DNA of 64,000 nt from Lineus longissimus (taxonomy: Eukaryota; Nemertea; Pilidiophora; Heteronemertea; Lineidae), in the NCBI RefSeq assembly GCF_910592395.1, contig NC_088317.1, forward strand, positions 10,418,001-10,482,000. Direction: 5' to 3'. A program made the position numbers and the translations under genes. Below the pieces are notes generated by a model, which was not told the DNA's origin, made no database searches, and saw only the letters and a program-made list of their open reading frames with translations. Below are positions 10,529 through 21,959 of this stretch, piece after piece; positions within the stretch are counted from its first letter, which is position 1; every line of letters starts with the position of its first letter.

Positions 10529-11066
10529 GTCACCACATCTTGCACAAAAGATATGCAAAACAAGATTTCACAAAGTCTAAAGACAGTTGCAACATACAAC
10601 AACTGTGCAAACCTGCAAAGAACTCTAAATGTCGCAGTTTCCCTAACATACATAATCTCCATCAATCTGGACGTAGATGATGGCCTGGTCAATGGCTCAA
10701 CATGCATTGTCAAACATATACAGTATCATGCAGAGCTAAAGAATCCATCTATTATATGGGTCGAATTTGAAGGACACAGTTCCCCCTGAAACAAAGCAAT
10801 GCAAGAACAGTGCACTCATCACAAGGCGGAACATTTCAGAAACTTGCCATAAATATGAACACAATGCTCAAAAATACACCCCCTGGTCTTAAAAACCACT
10901 CACATTACGTAGCATTAAGCCGAGTACGCTCTCTCGATGATTTATACATAATTGACCTCAATGAAAAAGATATCTCTCAATCATCTAAAGTGCAAGACTA
11001 CATGAGATTAATGAAACAAGCACAGCAACTTGTCTTATGTTATACTCTAGTGTACTATGGCAAAGA
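10529..11066 (+). pseudogene. Helentron helicase, C-terminal half
   Basis: This resumes the frame broken at 4816. It includes NCANLQRTLNVAVS, INLDVDDGLVNGSTCIV (the PIF1 region that reads L.V.DGLVNGT in relatives), the HSSQGGTF motif at about 10814 and the HYVALSRVR motif VI at about 10903. A frameshift with a likely small deletion occurs near 10790, between EFEGHSSP and the HSSQG motif. Motifs I/II and V/VI therefore lie 6 kb apart because of the Harbinger insertions. Confidence 0.8.
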
Positions 11067-11818
11067 ATTTAATATTGCTTTCATGAATGTTGAATCCCTC
11101 AAAGATTATGTCAACACGTTACCACAAATTGAATCATTAGCAAATGCTTCCCTCATTGCATTTACCAATCCCAAAGTTGTCAAATCTTGCCTGTACAAGT
11201 TGCCAAATTATCAACCAATATGCAATGATCAGCTATCATCAAAAACTATCGATGACACTACAACAGAACTTCTGCTATACATTAAGAATGAAGTCACAAT
11301 TTTGGAAAGAACTTTTTTTAAAACAGACTGTTTTCAGGCAATCTATGTCTGTGTTCACCACACTGCCATGAGATATATCACATCATTGTCATTAATGTGT
11401 ACCCACAATGTATTTGGACAGATCTTACTAAGTGTTTAGATGAATGTCTTTTACCATACAAAGAAATGGACAAATTCCTGCTTCTTGGAAATTTCAATAA
11501 CATTGACATACCTGTACTTATTGACAATCCTGACAAAACTGTAGGTGACTGTCAACCCAAAAAGATAATGGACAACAAATACAAAATGCAGTTAGAAACA
11601 TTCATGTCAGAAACCTACAACTTTGATCAATTCCTCATGTAACCAACCACAAAAAATACCCCCAGACCAACAAAAAAAGACTGTACACATACCAAGTTGG
11701 ACATGATTTTTGCGCACAAGTCAAATTCTGATTACATTGACTCTGTTAGCCTCATAAACCACCCCTTCTCGACCCATCACATGGTAAAAACTGCTCTTGC
11801 CTATCAACCAAATAATCT
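11067..11818 (+). pseudogene. Helentron endonuclease domain, copy 1 (catalytically degenerate)
   Basis: The frame continues straight from the helicase into an endonuclease/exonuclease/phosphatase (EEP) fold: FNIAFMNVESLKDYV at its start, LLGNFNNID where active copies have GDFN, and KLDMIFAH then STHHMVKTAL where active copies have a SDH triad. The catalytic glutamate region reads IAFTNPKVV instead of IAFAESRL. There is a frameshift near 11390 and a stop at 11641. Compared with copy 2 directly downstream it has lost E, D and SDH, yet the fold skeleton is readable. Confidence 0.7.
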
Positions 11819-12491
11819 ACTAAAAATTGTCTTCCACAATGCAAGATCAGTCCATGGAAATTTCAAAGATCTGAAACTTGACCCAAACATCAAAGCCGCC
11901 TCTATTATTGCATTTGCAGAATCCAGATTAAAAGCATCTGATCAAGACATAAGCTACTCATTACCAAACCACCAACTGCTGCGTAATGACCAAACAACTA
12001 CAAAAGACCTAAGACCTCCACATGGACTGATGATGTACATTAGTACAAATTACAAAATAATGGAAGTAAAAAATCATAACCATGGAAATTCCTTTGAAGC
12101 GCTTTCAGTTTGCATTCATCCCCCAAATCATCACTCAGTCATCCATATCATTGCAATATATGCAGCGCCATCATCTACGTTCCAAAACCTTGTGTATGGT
12201 CTACAAGACTGCCTTTCATCTTATGAACCGAATAAACAATACATTGTTATGGGTGATTTTAACATGAAATCAATAGGTGAAGGTGAAAACTATAATGCAA
12301 AGTTAGAAACCTTTATGTTTCAAGCATATAACTTCAGACAAAACGTGTCCAAAAACACCACCAGCTATCGGTCCAAATTGGACCTTGTATTCACCAATCC
12401 TACTCCATCTGCCACTATTGACTTGGTCGATATAATAGACAATTACTGGTCAGATCACAAAATTGTCTACTCTGCTTTGTCATACCTGTAG
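11819..12491 (+). CDS. Helentron endonuclease domain, copy 2 (catalytic residues kept)
   Basis: This segment is open to its stop codon at 12489-12491. It shows FHNARSV at the start, AFAESRL (catalytic Glu), VMGDFNM (Asp/Asn), KLDLVFTN and WSDHKIV (Asp-His). These are the motifs of APE-like endonucleases of non-LTR retrotransposons, which Helentrons carry at the C terminus. It is the last coding segment before the 3' terminus at 12612-12643. As the upstream helicase is broken, it is probably not translated as a full protein. Confidence 0.75.
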
Positions 12492-12664
12492 TCACCTCAA
12501 TTAAATTCAACTTACGCATTATTTTATCTCTCATGTAATTTCATTGTAAAACATTACTTCATTTCTTACATTTAAAACCATGCTAATGCTTCATCCATCT
12601 TCCCTTCACAAGAGGTGAGCACAATGGCCCTGGCCATTTCATTCACAAAAGTTTTGATCTTTTT

Positions 12665-14399
12665 GGCTCACCGTAGGGGAGTCTATACAATACCGCAGTG
12701 TCCGTCGTCCGTCGTCGTCGTCTGTCGTCGTCCGTCGTCCGTCGTCGTCGTGGTATCCTGTTTCTAAAACAGTGGCACGTTTCTTAACCGCTAAGCCTAT
12801 GAACTTGTAACTTTGTACACAGGACTCCCTTGGTCAGATGACCTGTGACACTAAATTTCGGTCCGATCTGATTCTTAATTTGGCCACCAGGGGGCCGAAT
12901 GTAGATATCTAAAAAGTGTGATATCTCGCTTATTAATGACTTGTTTGGAATGAAATTTTTGTGGTAGGTACTCATAGCAAGGATACATCATATATCATAC
13001 GGCTTTTTAATTTGACCTACTTTTCAAGGTCACAGAGGTCAAATGGCGTAAATTGGCTGTTTCAGTGTAACTATGGCACGTTTCTTAACCACTAAAGCTA
13101 TGAACTTGAAACTTAGTACATATAACCCCCTATATCACATAGCCTCTGGTGCTGAATTTCAGTTTAATCTGATTCTCGACTTTGCCACCAGGGGGCCAAA
13201 AGTGGAAATCTAAAAAGTGTGATATCTCGCTTATAAGTGACTTGTTTACGATAAAGTGTTTATGGTAGGTACTCTTAGGAAGAATACATCACATGTCTTA
13301 CGAGTTTTCAATTTGACGTACTTTTCAAGGTCACAGAGGTCAGATGGCGTAAATTGGCCGTTAGAGTGTAAACTATGGCACGTTTCTTAACCACTAAAGC
13401 TATGAACTTGAAACTTGGTACATATAACCCCCTATATCACATAGCCTCTGGTGCTGAATTTCAGTTTGATCTGATTCTCAACTTTGCCACCAGGGGGCCA
13501 AAAGTGGATATCTAAAAAGTGTGATATCTCGCTTATAAGTGACTTGTTTTCGATAACATTTTTATGGTAGGTACTCTTAGGAAGAATACATCACATGTCT
13601 TACGAGTTTTTAATTTGACCTACTTTTCAAGGTCACAGAGGTCATATGGTGTAAATTGGCCGTTAGAGTGTAAACTATGGCACGTTTCTTAACCAGTAAA
13701 GCTATGAACTTGAAACTTGGTGCATATAACCCCCTACATCAGATAACCTTTGATGCCGAATTTTGGCCTGATCTGATTCTTTATTTGGCCACCAGGGGGC
13801 CATAATGGAAAAAGGAAGAAGTGCAATATCTTGCTCATTTGAGTGAATTGTTTTCGATAAAATTGTTATGGCAGGGACTTCTAGCAAGGATACACCACAT
13901 GTCCTACGATTTTTGGATTTGACCTCCTTTTCTAGGTCACAGAGGTCAAATGGCGTAAATTGGCCATTAGAGTGTAACTATGGCACGTTTCTTAACTGCT
14001 GAAGCTATGAACTTGAAAGTTGGTACATGTAACCCCCTACATCAGATAATCTCTGACACCGAATGTTGGCCTGATCTGATTCTTGATTTGGCCACCAGGG
14101 GGTCAAAACTGAAAAAGTAGGACGTGCAATATCTCGCTTATTAATGACATTTTTTCGATGAATTTTTTATTGCAGGGACTCATAGCAATCACACGATATT
14201 GATCTTGTTGATGTCATAGACAATTATTGGTTGGATCATAAACTTATATATACTGCCCTGTCTTATTACTTGACATCAATACACATCTAAAAAAGTCTTC
14301 ATGCCTGATTGTGTTCACCATATTCACCTCTAAATTAAGCATGATCCTGCCCACTAAAAGATGTATACGGTGAGCACAATGGCCCCTGGCCGTTTCATT
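12665..14399 (+). mobile_element. internally deleted Helentron derivative (family 1)
   Basis: It starts GGCTCACC after a T run and ends GGTGAGCACAATGGCCCCTG followed by GTTTCATTTT, matching the Helentron ends. After a (GTC)n-like tract (12700-12750) it has five ~302-bp monomers, then jumps at about 14190 into the last 28 codons of the endonuclease (IDLVDVIDNYW, then LDHKLIYTALSYY) and the 3' end. This shows directly that the microsatellite repeat family is a deletion derivative of the Helentron. Confidence 0.8.
12773..14185 (+). repeat. tandem array of five ~302-bp monomers
   Basis: The landmark TGGCACGTTTCTT recurs at 12773, 13074, 13376, 13678 and 13981, spacings of 301-303 bases. Each monomer also has CCACCAGGGGG and AGGTCACAGAGGTCA at fixed offsets. 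No convincing ORF is conserved across monomers. Confidence 0.9.
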
Positions 14400-14602
14400 T
14401 TTGTACATTTATGTTTTACCTTGCCACCAACATAAACAGCAAGCCATACAGGGTTGTATATCCTCTCACGGTTTTCGCGTATCAGCACATACTACTCATT
14501 GTTTATGTATCATTATCGTGATATCTTATTATAATAATAAATAAATTTCTTATTATTTTGAGGGTGTTTTTTGGCAAAGTGCTATTTTTCTCATGTTTAC
14601 AG

Positions 14603-14830
14603 GATGATGCAGTCTATAATCTACGAGTCATTCCGGTGGTCTCCACTGGCAAAGTGGTGTTGCTGTGCATGCTGTGGAACTGGTGAAACGAAACCAATCA
14701 ACCAGTCAGCCATGAGATTGACAGAATCGGGGAAGAAGATGCTGTATCTTAGCTGATTTGTCCTGTACGTTTTGGTCTTGTTTTACTGTATTATACAAGT
14801 TGATTGAATAAAGAAGGCTTGAAATTGAAT
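14603..14830 (+). CDS. candidate host terminal exon with polyadenylation signal
   Basis: A good acceptor (CTCATGTTTACAG) ends at 14602 and an AATAAA lies at 14807-14812. Two frames are open: one reads DDAVYNLRVIPVV and stops at about 14686; the other reads SFRWSPLAKWCCCACCGTGE and stops at 14756. Neither is recognised. The arrangement suits a last exon whose upstream part is cut off by the Helentron derivatives, but no transcript evidence is available. Confidence 0.3.
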
Positions 14831-14933
14831 AGGCATCTCTGAATTTTTATTTATTACAATATTAAAAAATAAAGCTTGCCTTTTAAACCTTAACTCTTGC
14901 ACATGCAACCTTTAACTCTATACTAGTGTCATG

Positions 14934-14995
14934 CTCGACCTAAGGTCGAGTTAAAATTCCTACCCCATTACTTTTGCGCTCGACCCTGGGTCGAG
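14934..14995. repeat. paired CTCGACC palindromes
   Basis: CTCGACCTAAGGTCGAG (14934-14950) and CTCGACCCTGGGTCGAG (14979-14995) are short palindromes 28 bases apart. They may be the inverted ends of a very small repeat. Confidence 0.5.
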
Positions 14996-15204
14996 AGAGA
15001 TGGTAATGTCTTAGAAAATAAATAATCCACGGTGCAAGTGGAGTCTTTTATGTTTAGTTTATCTGTCAGTGTCTGTCAGGAACTGCGTCTGATCATTTGA
15101 TACCATGAAACCAAATTGTTTCTACATGAAAATTTCCCGCAACTTGCAGCTGAAAGTCAAGCACCTTTTCAGAAGAGGTCAGGCAAGGGGTATGGTGATG
15201 TAAT

Positions 15205-15704
15205 GCCGCGTTCACACTAGCGTTTTAATTCGCATTTAAACCGAATTTATTGCTTAATCCGGATTAAGCGTTCAGACTAGAGGCCCCTTAATGCGGATTA
15301 TATGCGAATTTACAAATACGGTTTTAAATGCGTATTAATTAATTCGCACTTACTTAATCCGCATCAACATTTGCGGTATGAACGCCGTAGTGCGCATTAA
15401 CGTGATTTACCGGGTAGTACAGCGTACGGGCATGCGCATTGCTAACTAGATCACTTCCTTCCGTTTTTTCCACTGGAGATCAGCACGAGGTTTCATCAGT
15501 CAATTCCAAAATTTCTGCCCCGATTTACATGATGAGTGATAACAGGTGATCATGGACGCAAAAACCATAGCGAACCCTTCATTTTCACGATTATTTGCGT
15601 TTAACTAATTCAGCAGAGACAAGACCACAATTGATTTTTTAGCTCAGCTGACTAAGTCAGCCGAGCTTGTCAAATAAGTTGTTCAGTGGCGTCCGTCTGT
15701 CCAT

Positions 15705-15738
<34 letters not shown>

Positions 15739-17926
15739 GTTAAACCCATGGTGCACATTTTGTAACCGTAAGACCTAGAGACTTCAATTTTGCATTTCTG
15801 GATACTTCTGATCAAACTCTACTTTCAAAACAAAATTTGTCGCCATTCGACCTACTTCCTGCGAGCGAGAGTGCATGAAGGAAACTGGCCTATATCGGCC
15901 TAGGAGCAGCAGAATTAGTCGAAATATGCTCTAATATTAAGATAAAATTCTTGAAAATCTATTTTATTGAGAAAAAGTTCAAAATTTTAACAGGAGAGGG
16001 CGCTACCTGCCTTTTAATTATTTCTGCCGATTCAAATTCCCGCCCGATGACGTCAGCCATCAATGAAGTCTCCTATTTGCCAGTTCTCAAAACATGGCAG
16101 CTACACAACAAAAGCAGTAGCTCCAGGAATAAATCACTGTTCACTTCAGCTTCGTAATCGATTGTACCCCCACTTTATTGTGTTTTGTGTGGTGTTCCTA
16201 TTCAATCAACGATGTAAGGCCTTATTATGTTGGTTTTAATTGAGAAGGTGCATTATAAGCGGCGTACGAAATACCGAAGCGGAGACAAAATGGCGGCATG
16301 TTGTTTACGCCTGGAGCTCAATGACACTCAAGTACCCAATTTTCTGCTTAAAAAGTAGTAGTCTGGTAGGCGATATTATCACTAGTTCGTTTCAGTGGTA
16401 GTCATAAGGTCGTTAGGGACTACTTTCAGAAATTAGTTCTTGAAAATTTGGCCACATTTCTGTGAAAACGATATCGGAAGTGCATGCTCTGTTCGCGATG
16501 ACATCGCCGATGTATTTTGAAGTGGAGAATTCCCACAGTATGTGCAGTGAATTGGCATGATTCTGTTCGCCTATTAAGTTTTAGTTCTACGATTCTTTCA
16601 TGAGTAAAAAGTAGACATTCTAAGCAATACAATAATGTCACTCCCATAAAAATTGATTGGAAATTGAGGGAGCTACGGCATTCTGTTTGTACAATACCAA
16701 ATGGCACATTTTAAAAAGCGCTCATTGGACAACGTAGGGAATCACCAGAAATGACGTCATCGCTGGTCTAAATAGAAAACTACGGTGGCGCAGTAGAGCA
16801 CAAGAAAAGGTTTAGCATTAACTTCGTCATGCAAGCTTCAGCAACAAAACGATTTCTCATGAATGATTTATTTGATCATCATCAGCTTGTTTCCCCTGAT
16901 AGGTAAAAAAATGATTTACAATTTCCATCAAAGTTTTCTATTTTGTGTATAGTCACATGTTATTTAACTGGCAAGGAGCCAAGCAGTTTTGAATATTCGC
17001 GGGAAAATACTTCGTACTTGTAAACGAGGCTATGACAATGAGTATCCTCATTCATGGCATAAACTTCATGTTTCGGTAAATATTTTCATACGATGATTTC
17101 ACCCGAATTATGGTCAGGATTGAGGAATGAACAGTGGCATAATTATGTCAACCAAAAACATTGGTACCGTAGTGAACGCAAAAGGATATCAAATACCATC
17201 GAGCATGCCATTTTCATGCATAATGAACTGAACACCGGGAAGATATTAATGATATTAACTCAGCTGAGCGCCAGGCCCTTGGGCCTCTTGTTAAGCCTTT
17301 TAGCAGTTAAATTGTCAATGTTTGACCGCGACGCATCAAAGAACGCGTCAAGTAGTGAAACTGAAATTCGGATATGATATACGGGTTAGTCTTGCGAGTA
17401 ACTGGTGCGATGGAAATTGGTGATTGACCACGGAAATTTTTTTATAATCGACAAATTAGACAGACTTTGATATTTCCACTGTTTTCAGCCAACTGGCAGA
17501 AAAAACTCAAAACACGCCCCCTATTACCCAATTAGCAAAATTCGAAATTAATTTTTTCATCAAATAATTTCTTTATATCTGTAGACTTGCCACAGCAAAT
17601 ATTTTTTCAATACCTCTCCAAATATGTACTTGAGAGTAAAAAACATGCACTCGTCTAATTGATAGGCCTCGACCCTCCAACCTATGAATATTCATTAGTG
17701 GTCTTGTCTCAAGCAGATTATCATTATGGGCGCAGCCATCTTGGAATGAATGACCTTGACCGCTAACTAGTGCAGTTTGATTCGTCTTTTGTAGATGGCG
17801 CTGTGGTAAATACGGACTAGTGAGATTCGTGTCTGAACACGGCTAGTTCGGAATGAGGGCTTAATCCGCATTCCGAAGTGCGGACTACGGAGTACGGTTT
17901 AAATCCGCATCTAGTGTGAACGCAGC
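15205..17926. mobile_element. non-autonomous TIR transposon holding a family-2 repeat
   Basis: The left end GCCGCGTTCACACTAG and the right end CTAGTGTGAACGCAGC are inverted, and both sides continue to TTTAAACCG. Without the family-2 insertion at 15641-17292 it would be about 1.07 kb. No transposase is seen and the TSD is not clear. Confidence 0.65.
15641..17292 (+). mobile_element. family-2 Helentron-like repeat, copy 1
   Basis: It starts after TTTTTT with AGCTCAGCTGACT, paired with AAGTCAGCCGAGCT as a near-perfect hairpin, then GTGGCGTCCGTC and a (CCAT)n tract at about 15698-15738. It ends CTCAGCTGAGCGCCAGGCCC followed by TTGGGCCTCTTGTT, where AGGCCCTTGGGCCT is a 3' hairpin. The TCAGCTGAGC ends are subterminal inverted repeats. 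The same plan with different sequence defines family 1. No ORF of note is seen inside. Confidence 0.7.
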
Positions 17927-17942
17927 AGACGTCATCATGCCT

Positions 17943-18172
17943 CGAATTCGCCGGAAAATCGTCAAAGCCGCGAATAGGAGATCCGGTGAATTTCTGGCGA
18001 TTTTCCGGCGAATAGTAGTCATATTTTCGCGATTTCATGGTTGAAAATGGGTCATTCTTTGCGGCGATTTTCCGGCGAAATTGAGGCGAATAATCGGCGA
18101 TGTTCTTTCTTTGGATGACAGATTCGCCGGAAAATCGCCAAAAATACACCAGAATTCGCCGGAAAATCGTCG
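17943..18172. repeat. five dispersed TTCGCCGGAAAATCG units in both orientations
   Basis: Units occur near 17944, 18121 and 18154 in one orientation and near 17997 and 18064 in the other. The local DNA could fold into alternative hairpins. No coding function is seen. Confidence 0.6.
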
Positions 18173-18514
18173 TAAATAATTTGGACAAGCTCCCTTACGG
18201 TGCTACGACATCATATCTACGTCATGACGTCATATTTCCGTCATATGGCATATCTGATGAGGTATCATGATTCTTTGGTATCATATTTATATCTGCTTGT
18301 AATACATTTATGAGGTCTAAAGTTGACCGTTAAGGAGATACAGGGCCTCGAAGTTGAGACTGGCGGCCATTTGGATTTATGCTAATTAGTCAATTTCCCG
18401 TGCTTGGACTTTGGTGGATTTTTGATATATTGTTCCTGGGGGTCCACTGAACAAGGTCCAGTAAAAAACCTTCTGTTGCAATTTGTTTGAGGTTTTCCAT
18501 AGATTGACTGGACT

Positions 18515-18850
18515 ATCATGTCACAATCATGTAAGATACCGCATTGTCGCTTGAATGATATGAGACAAGAGGGTGATGTCACAATCAAGTAAGTGACCAG
18601 ATTGTAGCCTGATCGATATAAGAGAAGAGCGTGATGTATGAGACGTTATCATGCCTGATGTCACAATCAAGTAAGACTTCGTTGTAGCCTGATTGAAGAG
18701 AAGCGGGTGATGAAAGAGACTGCATTATGCCTCATGTCACAAACAAGTAAGAGACCGCATTGTAGCCTGATTGATATGAGAGAAGAGAGGGTGATGTTAA
18801 AGATGGCATCATGCCTCATGTCACAATATAGAGACTGCATTGTAGCCTTA
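18515..18850. repeat. degenerate 60-85 bp tandem repeat
   Basis: About five imperfect units contain ATGTCACAATCAAGTAAG, then a CATTGTAGCCTGATTGATAT segment and a GAGAAGAGGGTGATG segment. Confidence 0.65.
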
Positions 18851-18894
18851 TGGGAGGGAATAGGGCAGTGTCACAAGAACTAATCTAAACTCAA

Positions 18895-19260
18895 TGTAAT
18901 GAAGGAGAGATTTGCACTGACCTACTTTTATGACCTTCTGCCCTACTTTAAGACTGTTATATCTTAAGTAGTTGTGTTTGGTATCGAACTAAAGATAATG
19001 AACAGTAGGTTTGTGCTAACCCATTTTCATTACCAACTGACCTACTTGGGGACGGTTACAGCGAAAGGTGTCATCCGTGTTTGATATCAAACTAAAAGTG
19101 TTTAGGAGTAGGTTTACCCTGATATACTTTTATGACTCACTGAACAACGTGAACACCGTTAGAGGAAGGCAGTCGCGTTAATGGTATCAAACTAAAGGTA
19201 TTGAAAGAGCAGTTTGGCGCTGGCCTACTTAAACACAGTTGGAGCAAAGGCACTGAAGGT
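18895..19260. repeat. degenerate ~100-bp tandem repeat
   Basis: The landmark GGTATCAAACTAAAGGTA and close variants recur near 18980, 19081 and 19181; CCTACTT-type blocks lie between. No gene is seen. Confidence 0.6.
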
Positions 19261-19707
19261 ATTGAAGAGCGGATGTGACAAAAGAACCCCTCAACTACTT
19301 CATTCGCTGCAGTTCAAATAAAACCTTCACAACTGTCATCCACCCAAGGGCCAAAATTCATTAGACGTGTGTAACTTATCCCTGATTAGTTATAGGGCCT
19401 ATTAATATTCTGTGAAGATTTTCATGAAGGACCTGAATCTGTCTATTCAGTATCCTCCCTCTGGGAGCTGGAGTCAGTATTGTTTTCGCTCAGGTTTCTC
19501 GTCCAATCACGTGACCCTTCCAACACTCGATAATGCACTCTTTTCGTCTACGTTTTAGGCCAATCTTAGGCATGAACATGAAATCTAATAAGCGCAGTAC
19601 TTAAATCAGATGTTTCTCTCGCCTTGAAAACATTCCTGGGTAAAATCCATTGAGATTAGCCGAGTTAATCTACTTTTTCCGTGCTTAAAATCTCTGCCGC
19701 TGAATTC

Positions 19708-19716
19708 TATAAATAG
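19708..19716 (+). promoter_or_regulatory. TATA box (TATAAATAG)
   Basis: A consensus TATA box lies 65 bases before the ATG at 19773, so a start site near 19738 would leave a short leader. Confidence 0.45.
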
Positions 19717-19772
19717 AAACTATTAACATCGGGGCAGCGTGGTTCCCATTGTGCGCCCTCCCACTTCACACC

Positions 19773-20255
19773 ATGTCAGGAAGTTTTACGGAGAGGGATG
19801 GCGTGCGGTAAGAAGAATGGCCAAAATGACGTCACGTTTTCCTGGCAATGCCTCTTGCCAGACAAGTCAAGCATTGGGAAAGCATATTTAATTCAGACAA
19901 CGATAGAACTAGGAAAACGAATATGTTAATTTGCAAAATTAAAAGCAGTTTTCACCACTAACCAGTCAAATCGGAATACGACGGCGCAACATGTTCTCGC
20001 TTTCCTCCCTCCTGCTAAAAAACCTTGTTCCCGCACTCCTATTTTAATTTATGCCAAGGAATATGATATGATCTGTTTTCACTTGTTTGTAATTAAATGG
20101 TGTTCATATAATGAGATCAATAGTAGTGTCCGTGTCAGATCCCATCGTTCAACTAGTCTTCTCTCCCCAGGTGCCTCACACGGACCTTCAGGTCCCCATG
20201 CTCAAGACCAACTCAGTCTTACGATATCGCCCTCAAAACAACCCTGGAGTCATGA
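19773..20255 (+). CDS. candidate small two-exon host gene, 39 residues
   Basis: The start is ATG at 19773 (MSGSFTERDGVR). Exon 1 ends at 19807 with a consensus GTAAGAAG donor. A TCTCCCCAG acceptor at 20170 leads into exon 2, which is open in phase to a stop at 20253-20255. A TATA box precedes the gene and AATAAA (20382-20387) follows it, so every signal of a small transcription unit is present in order. The peptide (TRTFRSPCSRPTQSYDIALK region) matches no family I recognise. It may be a non-coding or truncated transcript, or a coincidence of signals. Confidence 0.3.
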
Positions 20256-20381
20256 ATTCACAGGTGCTCCTGTGAAATCTCAGTTCTAGTTAAACGCTGT
20301 TTTAACTGTACGCCCTTCATGAATTTGGCCACATTTGTCTAAGTTTGATTCCATCTAGTCTGTTCACATCTCCCTATCTAC

Positions 20382-20387
20382 AATAAA
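20382..20387 (+). promoter_or_regulatory. AATAAA polyadenylation signal
   Basis: It lies 127 bases after the stop of the candidate gene at 19773-20255. Confidence 0.35.
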
Positions 20388-20632
20388 CCTACATTCTGGT
20401 ACTCGCATATACTACTTGCTACATTTTCTTGTCATTCATCTCATTCCTTGCTATTAAATCCGCCAGCGTAGCTATTCAGGCCGCTAGGCCTCTAGTGTAA
20501 TTAAACTTCAATTTCAGGGGGGTTCGGCGGGTTTCCCCCCCCCCCCCCCGACATATGTGTTTTGATTTTTGAGACTTTAGTAATAATATCCAAAAGATGC
20601 CTAAAATGGATATAATCACGAATTAATGAAGT

Positions 20633-20975
20633 AATGAAATGGCCAGGGCCATTGTGCTCTCCTCATGTGGAGGAAAGACGGATGAAGAGCATGGTATTGC
20701 ATGGTTATTGCATGGTCATTGCATGGTCATTGCGGTTAAGAAACGTGCCATAGTTACGCCATTTGACCTCTGTGACCTTGAAAAGTAGATCAAATTAAAA
20801 ACCTGTGTGACATATACTGTATGGTGGTTAGATGTACCCATGATATCAAATTGGTGAAAATCCGGCAAGAAGTTACAGAATAATCACATTTTTAAGGTTT
20901 TTGGATTTTGCCCCCTGGTGGTCAAGTGGTGAATCATATTTTTTTGGTTGTCAAGTGGTGAATCATAATTTTTTT
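20633..20975 (-). mobile_element. family-1 Helentron derivative fragment
   Basis: The reverse strand ends in the family-1 terminus (GGCCATTTCATT after the ATGGCC hairpin) and matches the last ~330 bases of the copy at 24150-25324, including AGGTCACAGAGGTCA at about 20761. The 5' part is missing. Confidence 0.75.
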
Positions 20976-21207
20976 TCAAGATGGCGGCTGTTCTCTGATT
21001 CACGCATAAGTTGTCCTGTATTTTGTCTGTTTCGTGCCTTGCTTTCGATGGAAGAGCAATTACTGTGCGCTGCAAAGATAGGTGAACGCATCAGGGTGTG
21101 TGGCAGCTGAGTTTTGGTGACGGAAAAGTAACTTTTATAACATTTTTAGCTCAGCTGACTCAGTCAGCCGAGCTTGTCAAATAAGTTGTTCAGTGGCGTC
21201 CGTCTGT

Positions 21208-21241
<34 letters not shown>

Positions 21242-21959
21242 GTTAAACGCCTGGTGCACATTTTGAATTGAGAAGAGTTCGAGGCCCTCAAATTGGCGTG
21301 TGTGTACATCAGGGGTAAGGCTACGTTGACAGAAAAAAATGGAGCGATGCGCCTAAAAATAGGCATACTACGGCAATCGGAGCGTCAAGTTGAAATAGTG
21401 CAATTTCTCATGAATTATTCATTGGACAAACAACAGCTTATTTCCCCTGAAAGACAAAGATTTGCATATAATTATCACCAAAGGATTTCAATTTCGACCA
21501 AGTTTAAGTGGTGTTATTTCATGTTATGTAATTGGCAAGAAGCCAAGTGGTTTTTCAAAATTCGCGGGGAACTACTATTACTATGCTCATTCAGGGTTCA
21601 TGCTCGGTCTGGGTATATGAGCTCTCGATTCGCGAAGTTTTAGACGATGATTTCGCCCAATATGGCTCAGATTTTTTAATGTAAGCAAGCACAAGGTGTT
21701 GTTGGTAGTAAACACCACAATGGTAGACGTTATTGCTATCTAATTGGGCGTTTTAATCTAAAATCGCTGTTTTATTGTCTAAATTAGCGCTGATTAGAAG
21801 GAATTTCCCGCTAATGACGTCAACAGAATTCCCTTCTTCAGTGACGGGTCGCTTCTGTCAATAACAATAAAACAACAGAAAATAGGAAAATATGAAAAAA
21901 TGGCTTACCATAAGGGCCTATGGGCAAGACGCAATGCTAGGATCGGAAATTATATTATT

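Larger units (their letters stand above)
2768..12643 (+). mobile_element. Helentron (Helitron2-type) element, decayed and interrupted
   Basis: The left end begins after a T run with an 11-bp hairpin (AGCTCACCTCT / AGAGGTGAGCT, 4-nt loop). The right end is GAGGTGAGCACAATGGCCCT followed by GGCCATTTCATT, with its own ATGGCC/GGCCAT hairpin. The GCTCACCTC/GAGGTGAGC pair gives the subterminal inverted repeats known for Helentrons. Between them lie a PIF1-type helicase and apurinic-like endonuclease domains, the protein order known for Helentrons. No Rep (HUH) nuclease region is seen: the 5' repeat region runs straight into the helicase linker, so this copy has lost its 5' coding half. Two Harbingers at 4820-10525 split the helicase. 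Confidence 0.7.

Noticed and set aside
12773-14185. Regular repeat spacing considered as a CRISPR-like array
   Set aside because: 302-bp monomers without short repeat-spacer structure in a eukaryotic transposon setting.
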